A stretch of 64,000 bases of DNA. Source: Saururus chinensis (lineage: Eukaryota; Streptophyta; Magnoliopsida; Piperales; Saururaceae). The first letter of the stretch is position 1; the number at the start of each line of letters is the position of its first letter. Positions 43,489-56,189 of this stretch are shown piece after piece. Where the stretch lies: NCBI GenBank assembly GCA_035235625.1, contig CP141140.1, positions 66,108,782-66,172,781 of the forward strand. Direction: 5' to 3'. The notes below the pieces were generated by a model that saw nothing but the letters and a program-made list of their open reading frames with translations, made no database searches and was not told where the DNA came from. Both the position numbers and the translations under genes were made by a program.

Positions 43489-46400
43489 GTGTTATACCAT
43501 GATTTGGAGTAATTTTGGGAAACCAAAAATCAGTCTATGTTGTCTTTCCATATCACTAACACATCGGTGACCACTATCATGCTCCTTAACCCCAATCGGC
43601 CAAAAAGCGCGACAATGTTGACTAACCCAAGACTTGGGGCTAGATTGAAGTACATAGCCACCGCTTTGTGCAAAAGCAATCACCGAGAGAGAAGTAAGGG
43701 AAATTAAACATACACTATAAAGCATAAACTTATTTGTCATCATAACTAAGTCTCAAGTTACATCACACACCAACTATTAATTATCCCATAGTAGATGATC
43801 TATCCCCACTCAACACCCATTAGTCTTCACCTTGCTTGCAAAACAAACAAAGGATCTCATAGGGATACCTAAAACTAGAACAACACAAAGGGTTAAGCAT
43901 TGCCGAGTAAGGGTTTCGAAAACATGGAACTTACATTAACACCACAAAACATAATCTTAACATGCATAAAATAAACCTTATGCAATACCTGCTTAAAATA
44001 TCAAGAATAAATAAAATACCTCACACAATATTGGTGTAAACATTTCAATCATGCATTAATCCTTACACGCAAAATCTATGTAAATACCTCAATAATAAGC
44101 ATCAAAGTTCACTACACAAAACTTGTGTAAATATCTCAGTAATAATGCATTAAATTTTGTGTAAATATCTCAATAATAATAATACATTAAGTTCCCTAGA
44201 CAAAACTTGTGTAAATATCTCAATAATAATAGCACATCAAGTTCCCTACACAAAATTTGTATAAATATCTCAATAATACATAAATCATACGATAAAGAAA
44301 TCCTGATACCCAAAGATACCAAATACCTACTTACCTAATATTCCAAAGCCAAAAGTACCAAAAGTAGCATGACATCCCTGTAAACTAGGAATGCCCCTAG
44401 TTAGTTGGTACACACGAACAAACCAACCTCAAGCTTGCTCCAAATGTCTTAATAAGTGTCTTAAGCATCTTATTCTTCTCAAGCCGGGAAGGAATCACCC
44501 TTTCAAAATGGAAAACCCTACCCTTTCAAAAAGAACCCGCCCTTTCAAAATGGAAAACCAATTCATTCAAAACCCAATATAGCTAATCCAAAAAATTACG
44601 AAAAACCACGGCTAATCATGGTGAAACACAGTTTACAGCTAATCACAATTAAACATGGTTTAGTAAACAATTTTTATGATGTATGTGGCATGATTCATTC
44701 AAAAATATGTGATATGCATGCAAGCATAAGTAATCAAAGTAATAAGCAATTCCACAATAAATCATCATTGTGCTTGAGAGTTTATGTTAATGGTGATTGC
44801 TTGAGTGACACACACCTGAAAAGAGAGTTTTTCATACATAAAACCTTAAAAGAGAGTCAGCCAAGTTCAATGCATGATTGAAAATTCAAGGCTAAAATCA
44901 TAAACAAGAGGAGCTTTTTTGAAGAAGCTAGAAGAAGAAAAAGACAAAGCATGGAAGAGAAAACTTTAAGACTTAAGGAAGGGAAGACTTGAAGGTCAAT
45001 TACAAAAGAAGAGTGAGATATAAACCAAAGGAGTTTTTATTAGAGTCTTCACAAGCAGTTGGTGATTTACTTGTATCATGTAAGGTCTTACTTGCTAGTT
45101 CATTGATTTAGTCATTGAGAGGCTATCGTGGCTTTTACCCTAGTTTGGGCTTTTTATGTAAAAATAATGTGTTTTCTTGTGTGTTTGCAAGATAATGGTT
45201 TGAATGATAATTAGTTTAATCATGACTGCACTTAGTCATTTGAGTTTGTTATTTCTGCTTCAAAACAAATTTATGCACATATACGCTATAACTTTTAATT
45301 TCTTACTTGTTAAAGTACTAGGGTTATGAGCAATCTAGTGATCTACTAAGCCATCTAGATAAATATTAAACTCTCACAATGTTGTCCTCAATACCCCATT
45401 GACGATCCTAGTCTCATTAGTCCTCGCCTAAAGTGCTTGCAACTAATAAGACAAAACAACAATGAAGCATCTCCTCCCTTGGAGGAAAGTTTCCAAAAAA
45501 ACATGTTTTACTTAACCCACCATTAAAGCACAACATCAAGAAAAACTCGCATAAACCACAAATCCAGAACATAAACCCATTTAGGAAGAAAAACTTTTAC
45601 CTTCAGTAAGCTATTAGTCCAAAATTGAAGCTTCAATCTCCTCAAACCCCTACCCAAAGTTAGGCTTTAGTTAATTTCTCATTAAATTTGAATGTTTAAG
45701 CTTAAACCACTTGAAAACTTGTAGATCTAGGGATTTCATTGCTTAAAAACAAAAATCCCTCATTTGGAGGTTTAAAATATGGATTAAAAATAGAAACTTT
45801 AGTAGGGTAAAATAAGATTTAACTTTAGAAAAGATGAGAGTAAGAAAGATTAAGCAATAACTTAAGAGATTAGTGAGAAATCAAGACTAAAACATACTAA
45901 ATCAACTTTCCTTCTTTGATATGAGGACTAGGGTTTCTCAGCCTGCCAAATCTCAGCCCTTCCCAATTGGGAATTGAGCTGAGATTTTCTATTTATAGTA
46001 AGTTTTATGGGGTGTATATATTAAAAATTGGGGCACACATAGAATATTATACTATAAATAGGTAATTTGTTCATTTTAGGTTTAAAACAAATTTTAAAAT
46101 TTTTGAAACTCTTTAATCATAAAATAAGTGAAGTTTAGGGTCTCATGGTGCCCTCGCCACTCGAACATGAACGTGGGGCCCACGGTGGGGTCCACGCCCT
46201 AATTTTATGAAAAATTCCCAAAATTCTCTAAAAATAGGATAAATTAAATTTAGTATAGAACTTATCAAAATGAGTGAAAACCTTATTGAAAACATCATTA
46301 TAAATCTTTAACCCCAAAACAAGTCAAACAAGTCAATTAAAAGAAACCACACAATCATAACATAATTAAATCAAAGTAAACTAGGTTAGGGTTAGAGATC

Positions 46401-46600
46401 TTACACATACCATTTTAAGGGTAATTTAGTCTTTATCTTGTTAGGTAGTCTTACCCAATTCAAAGCTTTCCAACCCCCATTTATTAATCTTTCATAAATT
46501 TCAACCTAGTGATAAATTATTATCACAACATTAATAGCAAGTATTAGAACAATAAAAACATAATTAATACGCTACAAGGTATGAATGGATCGTAATACTA
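43489..46600. other. Repeat-derived DNA, possible further LTRs
   Basis: No gene is supported. The composition (tandem arrays, GTGGGGTCCACG, long AT-rich spacers) resembles the LTRs around it, perhaps in minus orientation, but I could not fix termini or target duplications. The block about 44880-45430 may be a separate insertion. Confidence 0.35.
44020..44285. repeat. Degenerate tandem repeat of about 55-65 bp
   Basis: ACAAAACTTGTGTAAATATCTC-like words, followed by AATAATA and CATTAAGTTCCCTA, recur about five times. Confidence 0.7.
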
Positions 46601-46923
46601 AGGCCAAACTCAATTATGACATTAGAAATGCCCATGCTCTCATGCCCTAACTCTCCTAAGATCATTAAGGTAATTTTTTCCCATAGGACATGGTCCTCTT
46701 CATTCTTTGATTTCAAGCTTTTGACCTCACAAGAGGTTTCACTCTCCAATTGGCCCATGATTCGATTCATACGAATACGGGTTAGTCCACCCATAGGGGT
46801 ATTTTTCTTATTTTATTTAGGGTCTTCCCAAGCACCAATGGGTCTGAAACTGATACCATGGGTTCTTATTGATGTCATAGGTTCCTAATAAGGTTTGTAA
46901 CATTGTACGGGGTCAACAACCCC

Positions 46924-47060
46924 TTGAACCGACCTTGGTTCACTCATTGGTCCACACTCTAAAACTTACATGTAAAATGGTTAATTACCTTGAACCAACC
47001 TTGGTTCACTCATTGGTCCACACTCTAAAACTTACAAGTAAAATGGTTAATTACCTATTT
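46924..47060. repeat. Tandem duplication of about 60 bp
   Basis: Two units share TTGAACCGACCTTGGTTCAC (second unit CAACC) through AAATGGTTAATTACC. Confidence 0.85.
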
Positions 47061-49680
47061 ACTAGTATTTTTTACCACCATATGGCTTGGTTCATAAGTA
47101 GGGTACACTCTCACCTCTCACTAAGATTTTTTTATAATTTTTAATCCATTCATAAGCCTTAGAACCGAAGCTCAAGTTAGGTAATTGTAAGGTCTCTGAT
47201 TTTTCTACGATTTTTCGGGATTTTTCTGCTATTTTCCTGGTCATTTTCAGCAGGAAAATGTGACGTTTCAGCGTATGTATATTTGTGTCTTTTCCCCGTA
47301 TTTATACCCGTAGAGTCGGGTGTGGGGCTTAGTCGCGGGCCACGGGCCTCGCTGCGCGCTTGCGGCGCGAATTTTGGAAGTTTAGCGCGTAACTAGTGAG
47401 TTAACGCGCATTGGGGACGTAAGTGGAAAAGAAAAAAGGAGAACAGATAAAACATCGGGCTCGGCTCGATCCAGAAGGATGTGTGAACAGTGCAACCGCC
47501 GCCCCCCCCTTACTGCTTCTCTGTCCCCGCCGACCACTGGCCGCCGGTGGGCCAGTGGGCCGCCGCACCGGCTCCGCCCCGGCCGTGCGACGGCAGGGGA
47601 GCCGCCGTCCCGGCCCCACGGCCGCTCCGCCGCTCCACCCCGACTTTTCCCGGTTAGCCGCCCTTTTTGTTTTGATTTGATTCCGCCGCCGCCGTGAGCC
47701 GGTGAGGGCCGGCCAGCCGCCCAGGGCTCCGCCATGGGCCGGCGACGGCGGGAGGACACTCCCCCCGGCCCCGGACGACCTCTGCTCCGCCGTCCCGCTC
47801 CATTTCCCCATCTGCCCTATTTTTGCCGGCAAACTGTTTTGGACGAATTGGGGCCGCCGCCGGCGAGCCACAGCCGGCTGTGCTCCATCTGGCCCGGCCT
47901 TGGTCCGGCGAAGTGATTGAGCCACCCCTCCCTGGCCGATTTCGCCTCCGCCCAGCCCGCACAGTTCCGGCCTCTCCCTTTTTCACTGTTCCGAGCTCCA
48001 TTCTGCTGGTTCCCTGTGTCAATCACCATCGTGGGCTGACAAAGGCCATCCAGACCCCGATTCGGCACCGCCTTGATCCGGCGATGGCGAGGAGCCACTC
48101 CTCCCGGCCGTAGGGGGGCCTCTGCACCGCCGCCCAGTGGATGTTTCCCCTGCCCTATTTTCCGCCGGCGATGATCTGTGGCTGACACGACCCCCATCCA
48201 GCCTCGCCTTGGTCCGGCGAAGGGCTGTGGACCACCCTACCCAGCCCGGTTCCATCCCCTCTGCCGTCCTCTGCTCCGCCCAGTCCGATTTGCGCGGTAC
48301 TGTGGGTGGATTTTCCAGTGGGCTGGCGCTGCCATCGTTGGCGGGTGAGGGTGACTTGACCACCGTGGGCTCCACCCCGGCCTGGCAATGGCCCAGGGAC
48401 AGCCCCACCCACTTGGACCGATTCAGCCTCCGACCCCATGGCCGCTCCGCCCTTATGGGTTTTCCCCGGTTGTCCCCTATTTTTGGCCTACGTCCGTTTT
48501 GGACGTTGTGACTGACGTTATTAGTCGGACGCCGGACTTGACCTAGCGGACTTTAGTTCAGCTCTGCCCCAGCCCAGTGATGCCAATGGGCCACCCCTCT
48601 GGGCCTTGTTCAGCCTTGCGGCCCATAGCCGCAGCTAGTTCCACCTTACCGGCATGTGTGCCGTTGACCCTTCTTGCCCATTTTACGCCGTTGGTACCGA
48701 ACGGCCTCGGGCAAGAATTTGTATGACTTACCGTGACCGAAGGTGGACGAGTTCACCTGCACAGGCCTTGGCCAGCGACGGCCTCATAGCCTTTTCTCGA
48801 TCGTGACCCTCCCCTTGCTCTCTGTCGTGTGAGATGCACAGCCGCCCACACCATGGGTATTGGTTGTGGGTGGCGATCGGTGATGTCGCCACTTAGATTG
48901 GCCACCGCTAGGGCCTTAGCCCTGTTGGCTTTTGTGGGCCTTGAGTCGCCTCATTTCAGCCCTCTCCCCCGCCCTTGGGTCGCGTGTGCATGTGGCCACG
49001 CGTGTGCTTTTGGGCTTAGGCGCCGCTTTTGCGCCGCCCGATCATCGGATGGCTTTGCCACCGATTGGAGTTGACACAGAGCCGTCCTCCACCTCTCCTT
49101 TGATTCTCGAGCATTGCCCCACGCTCTCCGCCCGTATGTGGGCTTTTGTTGACCGAAATCGTCGCCGTTGGGTGCTGTCCACGACCGATTTCGACGTCTT
49201 GAGGCCGGCTGTGCACGTTTTAGCCACCGGCCGATCTTCAGTGAGTACACCCCCGACATTTGGTCGCACCGCCACTTATGTTGGCATGATATTTCTCCCG
49301 ACCGCCCTAGTGTGCCGCCGTGGATCGCGGGTTTTACCGCATTGATTTCTGACACCCCGTTTGGCCGTGATAGTTCCGGCGCATCTTAAAACCCTCGGGA
49401 CAACAGCTCTCTCAGCCAGGCAACGGTTTTGACCGCCAACTCCGCTGCCGACGCTGCCACCGTTGTGTGCTCGCCATCGAACGTCGTGATTACGAGGTAG
49501 GGGAGCTTTGAACTCGTAAATTCATGAAGCATGCTTTGAATGAGTAGCAGCATGCTAGGATTGTATGATTCCATGCTTGGATGTTAAGTAATGATCCGAT
49601 TGCATGATGTGCGTGTAAGCATGATTGTATGGTATGATTGATATGCATGAGACGTATGCACGTTTTATGGATGTGGATTA

Positions 49681-49872
49681 TGTATGCGCTAGCGATGGCT
49701 AGCAAATATGTCAGTATGCCATGTATGGAGTATGTATGTATGCATGTGCTAGTGATGGCTAGCATGCATGTTTGGAGTATGTATGAATGTCTGTGCATGT
49801 GCTAGTGATGGCTAGCGTGTATGTTTGACGTATGGATGCATGTGCTAGTGATGGCTAGCGTGCATGTTTGTA
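49681..49872. repeat. Tandem array built on a GCTAGTGATGGCTAGC core
   Basis: Four units of about 45-60 bp. The core is an imperfect palindrome followed by GCATG and GTATG words. Confidence 0.8.
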
Positions 49873-50631
49873 AGTTATGTATGTATGACCGTATGCGTAT
49901 GTTATACGTATGTGTGAGACATACGTATGTATGATGGCATTTTGCCTATGCTTTGGATATGTGTAAGTGTATGTGGGTAGAGGTATGGGCGATGGACAGT
50001 AAGAGGTGACAGAGACTTTGTCTGAATTTGGATGCAGTTGTGTAAGCGTATGACAGAGGATATGAGCATGACAGGCAAAGATTAGAATGGATCAGTTTGG
50101 GGTGGATTATATGTCGGGCATTTGTCAAACAGTAAGAGTGTTCATAATTGTACAAGCATAACGTACAGATTATGAAGTGAAAAGTAAGTATAATAATAAG
50201 TGAGATATAAGTAAGAGGGCGACAACTGGGTTGGCTCTGAGGAGCAATATTTGAGGATGTCAGTGTAAGAGGATTTGGCCATAAGATGGATGGCGAAGTA
50301 TGTAAGACTGTAAGGGTGTGTTGTACGATGAGTTGTGTCCATGATGTGGACGGGTAAGTGAAGTCTGCTGCCCTGACGAACTTGGGTTTAGGATCGGGCT
50401 CAGCTTCGGTTTGATCAGTCGAGGACTGTGAGTTTGTGTGGCCTAATTGTACCACATAAATTACTTAATTCAAACTTGAATTATAAGCACAACTAATGAT
50501 AGCGTTGTGAGTTTGAGACTTGAGGGTTCGACGGATTAAGTTTCGTGTTTGAGCTGGCCGCTAATGAGTCGGCCAAGCATTTATCATGTCTCGCCATGGT
50601 ATTTATCCTACGGGATGTTGTATGTGTGCTG

Positions 50632-50870
50632 TATAGAGCACCGAACGTCTGATGCTCTGTTGAGAGCGACATTTCTGATTTGGTCTGCGTGCTGTATCAG
50701 CCCAGACGTTTGATGCTCTGTTGAGAGCAATGTACGTTTTTGATTTTGTCTGTGTGCTGTATGAAGCCCAGACGTCTGATGCTCTGTTGAGAGCGAAGTA
50801 TGTTTTTGGTTTGGTCTGTGTGCTATATAAGCCCAGATGTTTGATGCTCTGTTGAGAGCATTGTATGTTT
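50632..50870. repeat. About 62-bp tandem array
   Basis: Four units with GATGCTCTGTTGAGAGC and GTGCTGTAT followed by GCCCAGACG. The reversed words reappear at about 54060-54090. Confidence 0.85.
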
Positions 50871-50940
50871 CCGCCCAAGAGTGGCAGCATGCGTTTACGC
50901 CCAAGTGGCACTGTATGTTTTCTGCCCAAGAGTGGCATTG

Positions 50941-51045
50941 GCACTATAAGACCCATTATGGTGGGCAATTCTCTGGCACTATAAGACCCATTATGGTGGG
51001 CGATTCTGTGGCACTATAAGACCCATTATGGTGGGCAACTGTTTG
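50941..51045. repeat. 35-bp tandem array, three units
   Basis: GCACTATAAGACCCATTATG starts at 50941, 50976 and 51011. Confidence 0.95.
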
Positions 51046-51289
51046 ACCCCTTATGTGTGGGTGTTTATGTTTGCGCGCTCAGGTAAGTAGTATCATGGAT
51101 CTACTCTTACCTGTTTGATCCAGTGCCCCATGAGCATTGGTGTGCCTTACCTTCGGAAAAGTCCATGGCGTCTAGTCACTCCCCGGAGGTTAAGGTGTTG
51201 CCCCAGTGGCATTCTTTTCCATTTCGACGCTGGAGCTTATTAGTTGTAATGAGCTTCAGTGGTCGTTGATATGTGTACGATTATGTGTA

Positions 51290-51480
51290 TGAGTACAACT
51301 GTATGAGTGTGAGTACGACTGTATGTGTATGAGCAAGACTATAAGAGTGTGTATGAGCAGGACTGTAAGAGTATGTATGAGCAGGACTGTAAGAGTATGT
51401 ATGAGCAGGACTGTAAAAGTGTGTATGAGCAGGACTGTAAGCGTATGAGTATGAACACGACTGTAAGAGTATGAGTACGG
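51290..51480. repeat. About 26-29-bp tandem array
   Basis: GTATGAGCAGGACTGTAAGA-type units recur about six times. Confidence 0.8.
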
Positions 51481-52401
51481 TTATGAGAATATGTTTCTGA
51501 GTAAGACAGTAAGTATGATTTTGTGCAGACTGTACGAGTAAGGCCGTACGAGTCTGATTGTACGAGTAAGGGCGTACATGTATGTGTAAGCTATATGAGT
51601 GAGCATACGATTGTACGAGTAAGGTTGTACAAGTATGCGTATGTTGTATGAGTATGCGTACAGTGGTATGAGTAAGTTGTATGACCCTGGATAAGGGTGT
51701 TTATGTAAGTTTGATTTGGTATGATTTTGGCACGATGGTGCCTTCGATATGTCTGTGGCACGATGGTGCCTTTGATATGATCGTATGCGTTTGAGCATGG
51801 TAGGATTATGTTATGTTGATTGCTTCATGTTTGAGTTGCATGACGCATGTGATTATGAACTTTGGAGTTCACCGTTTGGGATTTCCCCTACTGGGTATTT
51901 TCCTACTGAGTATGAAAATACTCACCCTACTTCTTTTAGCCCCGTTGTACGGGAGGTTTTGCAGGTTGTGTGGAGAGCTCCTGGAGATGGACGCTCGTTT
52001 CAGCGGTGGATTGATTCCCGTTGACGCAGGTATTTGCTTCACTCACTGCGAGTTTGTTTGTGCCATGATCTCCTGTATTGGGTGAGACGAGACGTTAAGA
52101 TATTTATTCTGGACTTTCGATTGGATTAGTCTGTGGACTGTTATGGGACTTGTACTCAGGGATGCCTGGGAGTGATTTGTACTTAAAAGTCTATGATCAT
52201 AGCAAATTTATTCGTACGTGTGTTTTCGGGTAGCGCCTGAGGATATTTGATTTGGCAGTACGATGTTTAACCGTATGATGTTTTAAATTATAAAATGTTT
52301 ATACAGGTTTTGATTTTGTCGTTTTGACTCCGATTTATGGGAAAAAAAATTTCTATGAGTTTTAAGAAAAATGGATGAAAAATCTCGGGCGTTACAGTAA
52401 T

Positions 52402-52939
52402 TAAATATTACACTTAGTTAAACTACAAAGCTAAAATAATCATTTCATAGTCTTTGGGATTTTTCCCTAAGTTGAAACTTGGTCAAAAAACTTGTGATAC
52501 TCCCCAAGTCAAATTGTAATTTTTATAAAAAAAAATTAATATTTTTATCACCCTAAACTGGCCACATTTTATTTATTTTAAGAACCAGCCTGACCCGACC
52601 AAGCTTAGCTCAGCTAGATCCTAGCCAAAGCTAGTTGGGTCACCTAACACGGACTTGAGCCTAACAACTCTCAAATGTGGGTCGCCTTCCCACTAGTTGG
52701 CCACGGGCTAGCAGGCCTCTCGTGGCATTGCCCCAAGCCGCCACGACGGGGAGAGGGGCTAGTGCAAGCTGAATTGCTAGGGCATGGGAAACTGACGACC
52801 CTAGTCATGCTATCGTCCGATGGTAGATCGGCGTGAAACAACCATTTTTTTTCCAGTGATGTCTTCCCAATGTGGCTGCCAACTACCATGACCAGGTGAG
52901 GGTTAGGGCTTGACCGAATCTCCATTGTCTAGCAATTCC
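52402..52939. other. Spacer between two LTRs, old repeat host sequence
   Basis: This continues the sequence interrupted by the 5.2-kb LTR. No gene is seen; the GC-richer part 52660-52920 is unassigned. Confidence 0.5.
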
Positions 52940-55900
52940 TGTCACACCCGGGTTTTTCAAAGTATTTTTCATCAAATTTAAATAAAAATTTTGCAATATA
53001 ACAGCTATAAATTGGTAAAAATTGATGAAAATTCAAAAATTGTGAAAAACATTTTTATAATTCTCCCTCATCTTTATTAAATCCACGTAAATATTTTCTT
53101 TTCAAGTCGATACAAATACATAACATCGATAAATCATTTAAATTCCATAGTCTACTCATCCCAGGCGTGAATAATGAATAAAAGAGACACAATTGCCATG
53201 GCCATGGGCTTACGGTAATTTTTTCCCAAGCGTAGCTGGTTACAAGTTCCATAACAGTCAAATATAATAAGAAAGTCCCCGTATAAGTCCAAACTAATAC
53301 ATGTAAAAGCTTTCATCTCACTTAATACATATATTTAAAAAAATTACAATAGATCATGGCATAAAATAATCAAAGAACAATAGGGTTAAAAATCAAGCTG
53401 CAATCCAAAATGTGTATCCTCAAACACCAAATTCGCCTAAGCAGCTCTTGAATTAGGCCCTGCGGAAGTCCCTAGAGTGTCTAAGGATTAGAGGAAAAAG
53501 GAATTTGAGTATTTTCATACCCAATAGGAGAATTAAAATTAGTGAACCTTAATAGTTCACCCAAAAGTTGCTTCACAAGATAGTAGCATACCATAAACCA
53601 GGAGAAGATAACTGCATAGCCTCCACACAATTACTACACTTCCCCTAAACCGCCTAGACTTCCAAATGTTTTTGTCACCATACTTATAAACAAATATCGT
53701 ACCATCATACTCTTATTTGCACATACTTACCACTTACACTTACGGTCTTATGCTTGCCATCTTACACTTACGCTAGACAATTAGAGCTAATTAAGCCTTA
53801 ATTAGCTCTAATGTTGCAAGGATGGAATACCACTAGGGCGTCACCTTAACCTTCGGGGAGAGACCTATACGCTAGAAAGATTTTGAAGACAAAGTACACC
53901 AATGCTCATGAAGCATAGAATCAAACAGGTAAGAGCAGATTCATGATGCCACTTACCTGAGCGCGCAAATGCCCACTCTCTGGGGCCATACAGGGCCAAC
54001 AAAGGGCCTAATAGTGCCAAATAAGGTAGGAAAACTTATGGTGCCACTCTTGGGTGGAAAACTTATGGTGCTCTCAATAGAGCATCAAAAATCTAAACTT
54101 ACACATATTTTGAAGACATCACCTCAAAGGGTATGTACTACGTTAACCTTACAAGTGAACAATCGACCATCAGTCAGTCGTCAACTGATATTGAATTCAA
54201 TCCATCAAACTAGCTAAGGATTCAACTCTTATTATCAATCTACTTAATTCAATTATGTTGAAATTTATAATTTATATGTTATGCAGGTACCATTAGGTGC
54301 GCATCTTACTAGCTGTAAGCTTATATCTAAGCCCCGAACCCCAGTTTGCCTATTTACTAAACCTTGAAGTCTCTATCTCATTTATCTGAAATTTGAGTTA
54401 GCCTAAATTAATCGTCACTTATCAAACACATGCTCATCATCATCACACATAACTGCTCGTAGTTTTGAACTACACGCCACACATAAACCTTCCAACATGC
54501 TTTATGACTTTCAAAATGTATAAACATAATTATTTGCATAAGCATGTCGATCACCCATGCATTTAGCAAGAAAAATAATTCATTACATGGACCTTCAGCT
54601 CATCCATCTATCTAAATTAAGAATGAGTCATAACGTAAATGTCATACTAATCAACTAACCAACACACATATAATTTATAATATATGCATACGGCCACTAT
54701 AATTAACTTATGTACTTGAAATCCTCTACATTAATATACATCTAAGCATTATGCATTTAAACACCTTAGTTCTAGCATGCATTCCATCATAAAAGCACGC
54801 TAAAGTGAATTTATAAGGTTCAGAGTCTCCTACCTAGTCGTCTAAGCGAAATTGATGCTGGGGTATACCACAATGGAGACGTTGGTAACGAATCAGTGGT
54901 CCAACATACTCTTACACCATAAAGAAATAGCCCTGGGATGGAAAACCGTAGCGGTGGGTCTTCAATCAACGTCTAAGGTCCTAAACGTCTCCTACGATGC
55001 CCACAACGGCGATCCGAGGCACATGCATGCTCAAAGGAGGGCTGATGTAAGGCCAAGGGTGTGGGCATAGTGTAGGCACATAGGAGGAGGGGAAAAGGAA
55101 GTGTGGTGGTGGTCACCAGCCGCCGGCAAGGCGGAATGGCCACCAGGTAGCACGTACAGTCCACTCCTAGTACATTTTCTGAGGGATGAATAGGCAAGGA
55201 GGGCGGAAAAAAATTGGAGAAGGGGAAAGGGGTATGTGGGGAGGCAATTCAGGACCCAAGGTGGGAGAGGCGGTGTCGGTACTGGCCGAGAATGGCTCAA
55301 GGCGGTGACTTTTGCCGGTCCCAACAATGGTTTGGCCAAAAACGGGGCATAACGGTGGGAGATGGCTGATTGGAGTGGAATCAGGGTAGAGGGTAGCTCG
55401 ACGAGGGCCCAAAGTGGTGTTGCACCGTCGTGGAAAGGAGGTGTGGTGGTGTTGCGGTGGCACACTACATGCACTCACAAAACCAAGGAGAAAAGGGTGA
55501 ACTGGAAGAGGGAGGAGGGCTACTAACCCAGGCGTGGTGCCACCGACCAAGGGTGGCACCGCCAAGTTCGTGGTGGCTAGGCAACCAAACTCCGGTAGAT
55601 CCCGTTGAGGCGATTTCACAACAATCTAGCTAGCAGATGATTTTGCAGGGGAGGAGGCGCGACGATGGCCAAAGGCGGTGCGGCCCGCTCACGATGACCG
55701 AACAGTTCGACTCCGGTGAAGGGGGAAGGGTGGCGGTGGTGCTCCCAGTGAATCAAGGGTGGGGGTAGCTTCTCTTCCGCCAGTAGAAAACACAAGGCAG
55801 AACACAAAATGTTTTCTGTTTTAAATCCTTTCTGCTCTTTTTTTTATATCCCTCTTCACGTGTACACCTTCATCACGCATCAAAACTTCCTTTCCTCGCG

Positions 55901-56189
55901 CAAGAACTCCCGACACGCAATGAGCTCCTCCATAAGATCACACCTTGACCAAAAATAAACCTTTTTTACCCAAAAGCCCTATCTTAAGGACCGAGTTTTT
56001 AATTTAAGCTCTGAAACCTTAACTTACACGTTTAAACCCTTGAAACGTGCAAAACCTTTTCCACCTACGACTGAGGCTACGCACAACACCAAACACATAA
56101 TTATCGAGAAAAGTAATACAGAAGATTAAAAAAATAATTAATTTCCCAAAAAATAAATAAATAACCACATAATAATCCAGGTTATTACA
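52940..56189 (-). mobile_element. LTR of about 3.25 kb, related to the 5.2-kb LTR, opposite orientation
   Basis: It starts TGTCACACCCGGG and ends CCAGGTTATTACA. Flanks attcc (52935-52939) and atttt (56190-56194) agree at three of five, differing by C-to-T changes only. The stretch about 53820-54100 carries the inverse of words in the other LTR (ATGGTGCTCTCAATAGAGCATC against GATGCTCTGTTGAGAGC; GTGCCACTCTTGGG against GCCCAAGAGTGGCA). GC-rich 54950-55790 corresponds in layout to 47300-49400. So the sense strand is minus. No coding domain is attached. Confidence 0.65.

Larger units (their letters stand above)
47186..52396 (+). mobile_element. Very long solo LTR (about 5.2 kb) with perfect target duplication
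   Basis: It starts TGTAAGGTCTCTG and ends CTCGGGCGTTACA. gtaat lies exactly on both sides (47181-47185 and 52397-52401). The host sequence joins cleanly across it: AGTTAGGTAAT|TAAATATTACAC matches the uninterrupted version near 33950. The first 2 kb (47300-49400) is GC-rich with degenerate repeats of about 140-180 bp built on TTGGTCCGGCGA words; the second half is a series of minisatellites. No primer site, gag or pol is inside, so either a solo LTR or a coding-free (LARD-like) element. Confidence 0.75.

Noticed and set aside
47382-49390. Many long overlapping open frames on both strands (up to 174 codons)
   Set aside because: They lie in the GC-rich half of the 5.2-kb LTR, where stop codons are rare; overlapping frames on both strands, low-complexity P/R/A/G composition and degenerate tandem repeats argue against genes.
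49681-51480. Regularly spaced repeats resembling a CRISPR array
   Set aside because: Plant nuclear LTR minisatellites; the units are directly tandem without unique spacers.
54973-55807. Open frames of up to 150 codons on the minus strand
   Set aside because: GC-rich part of the 3.25-kb LTR, equivalent to the region above; no protein family features.
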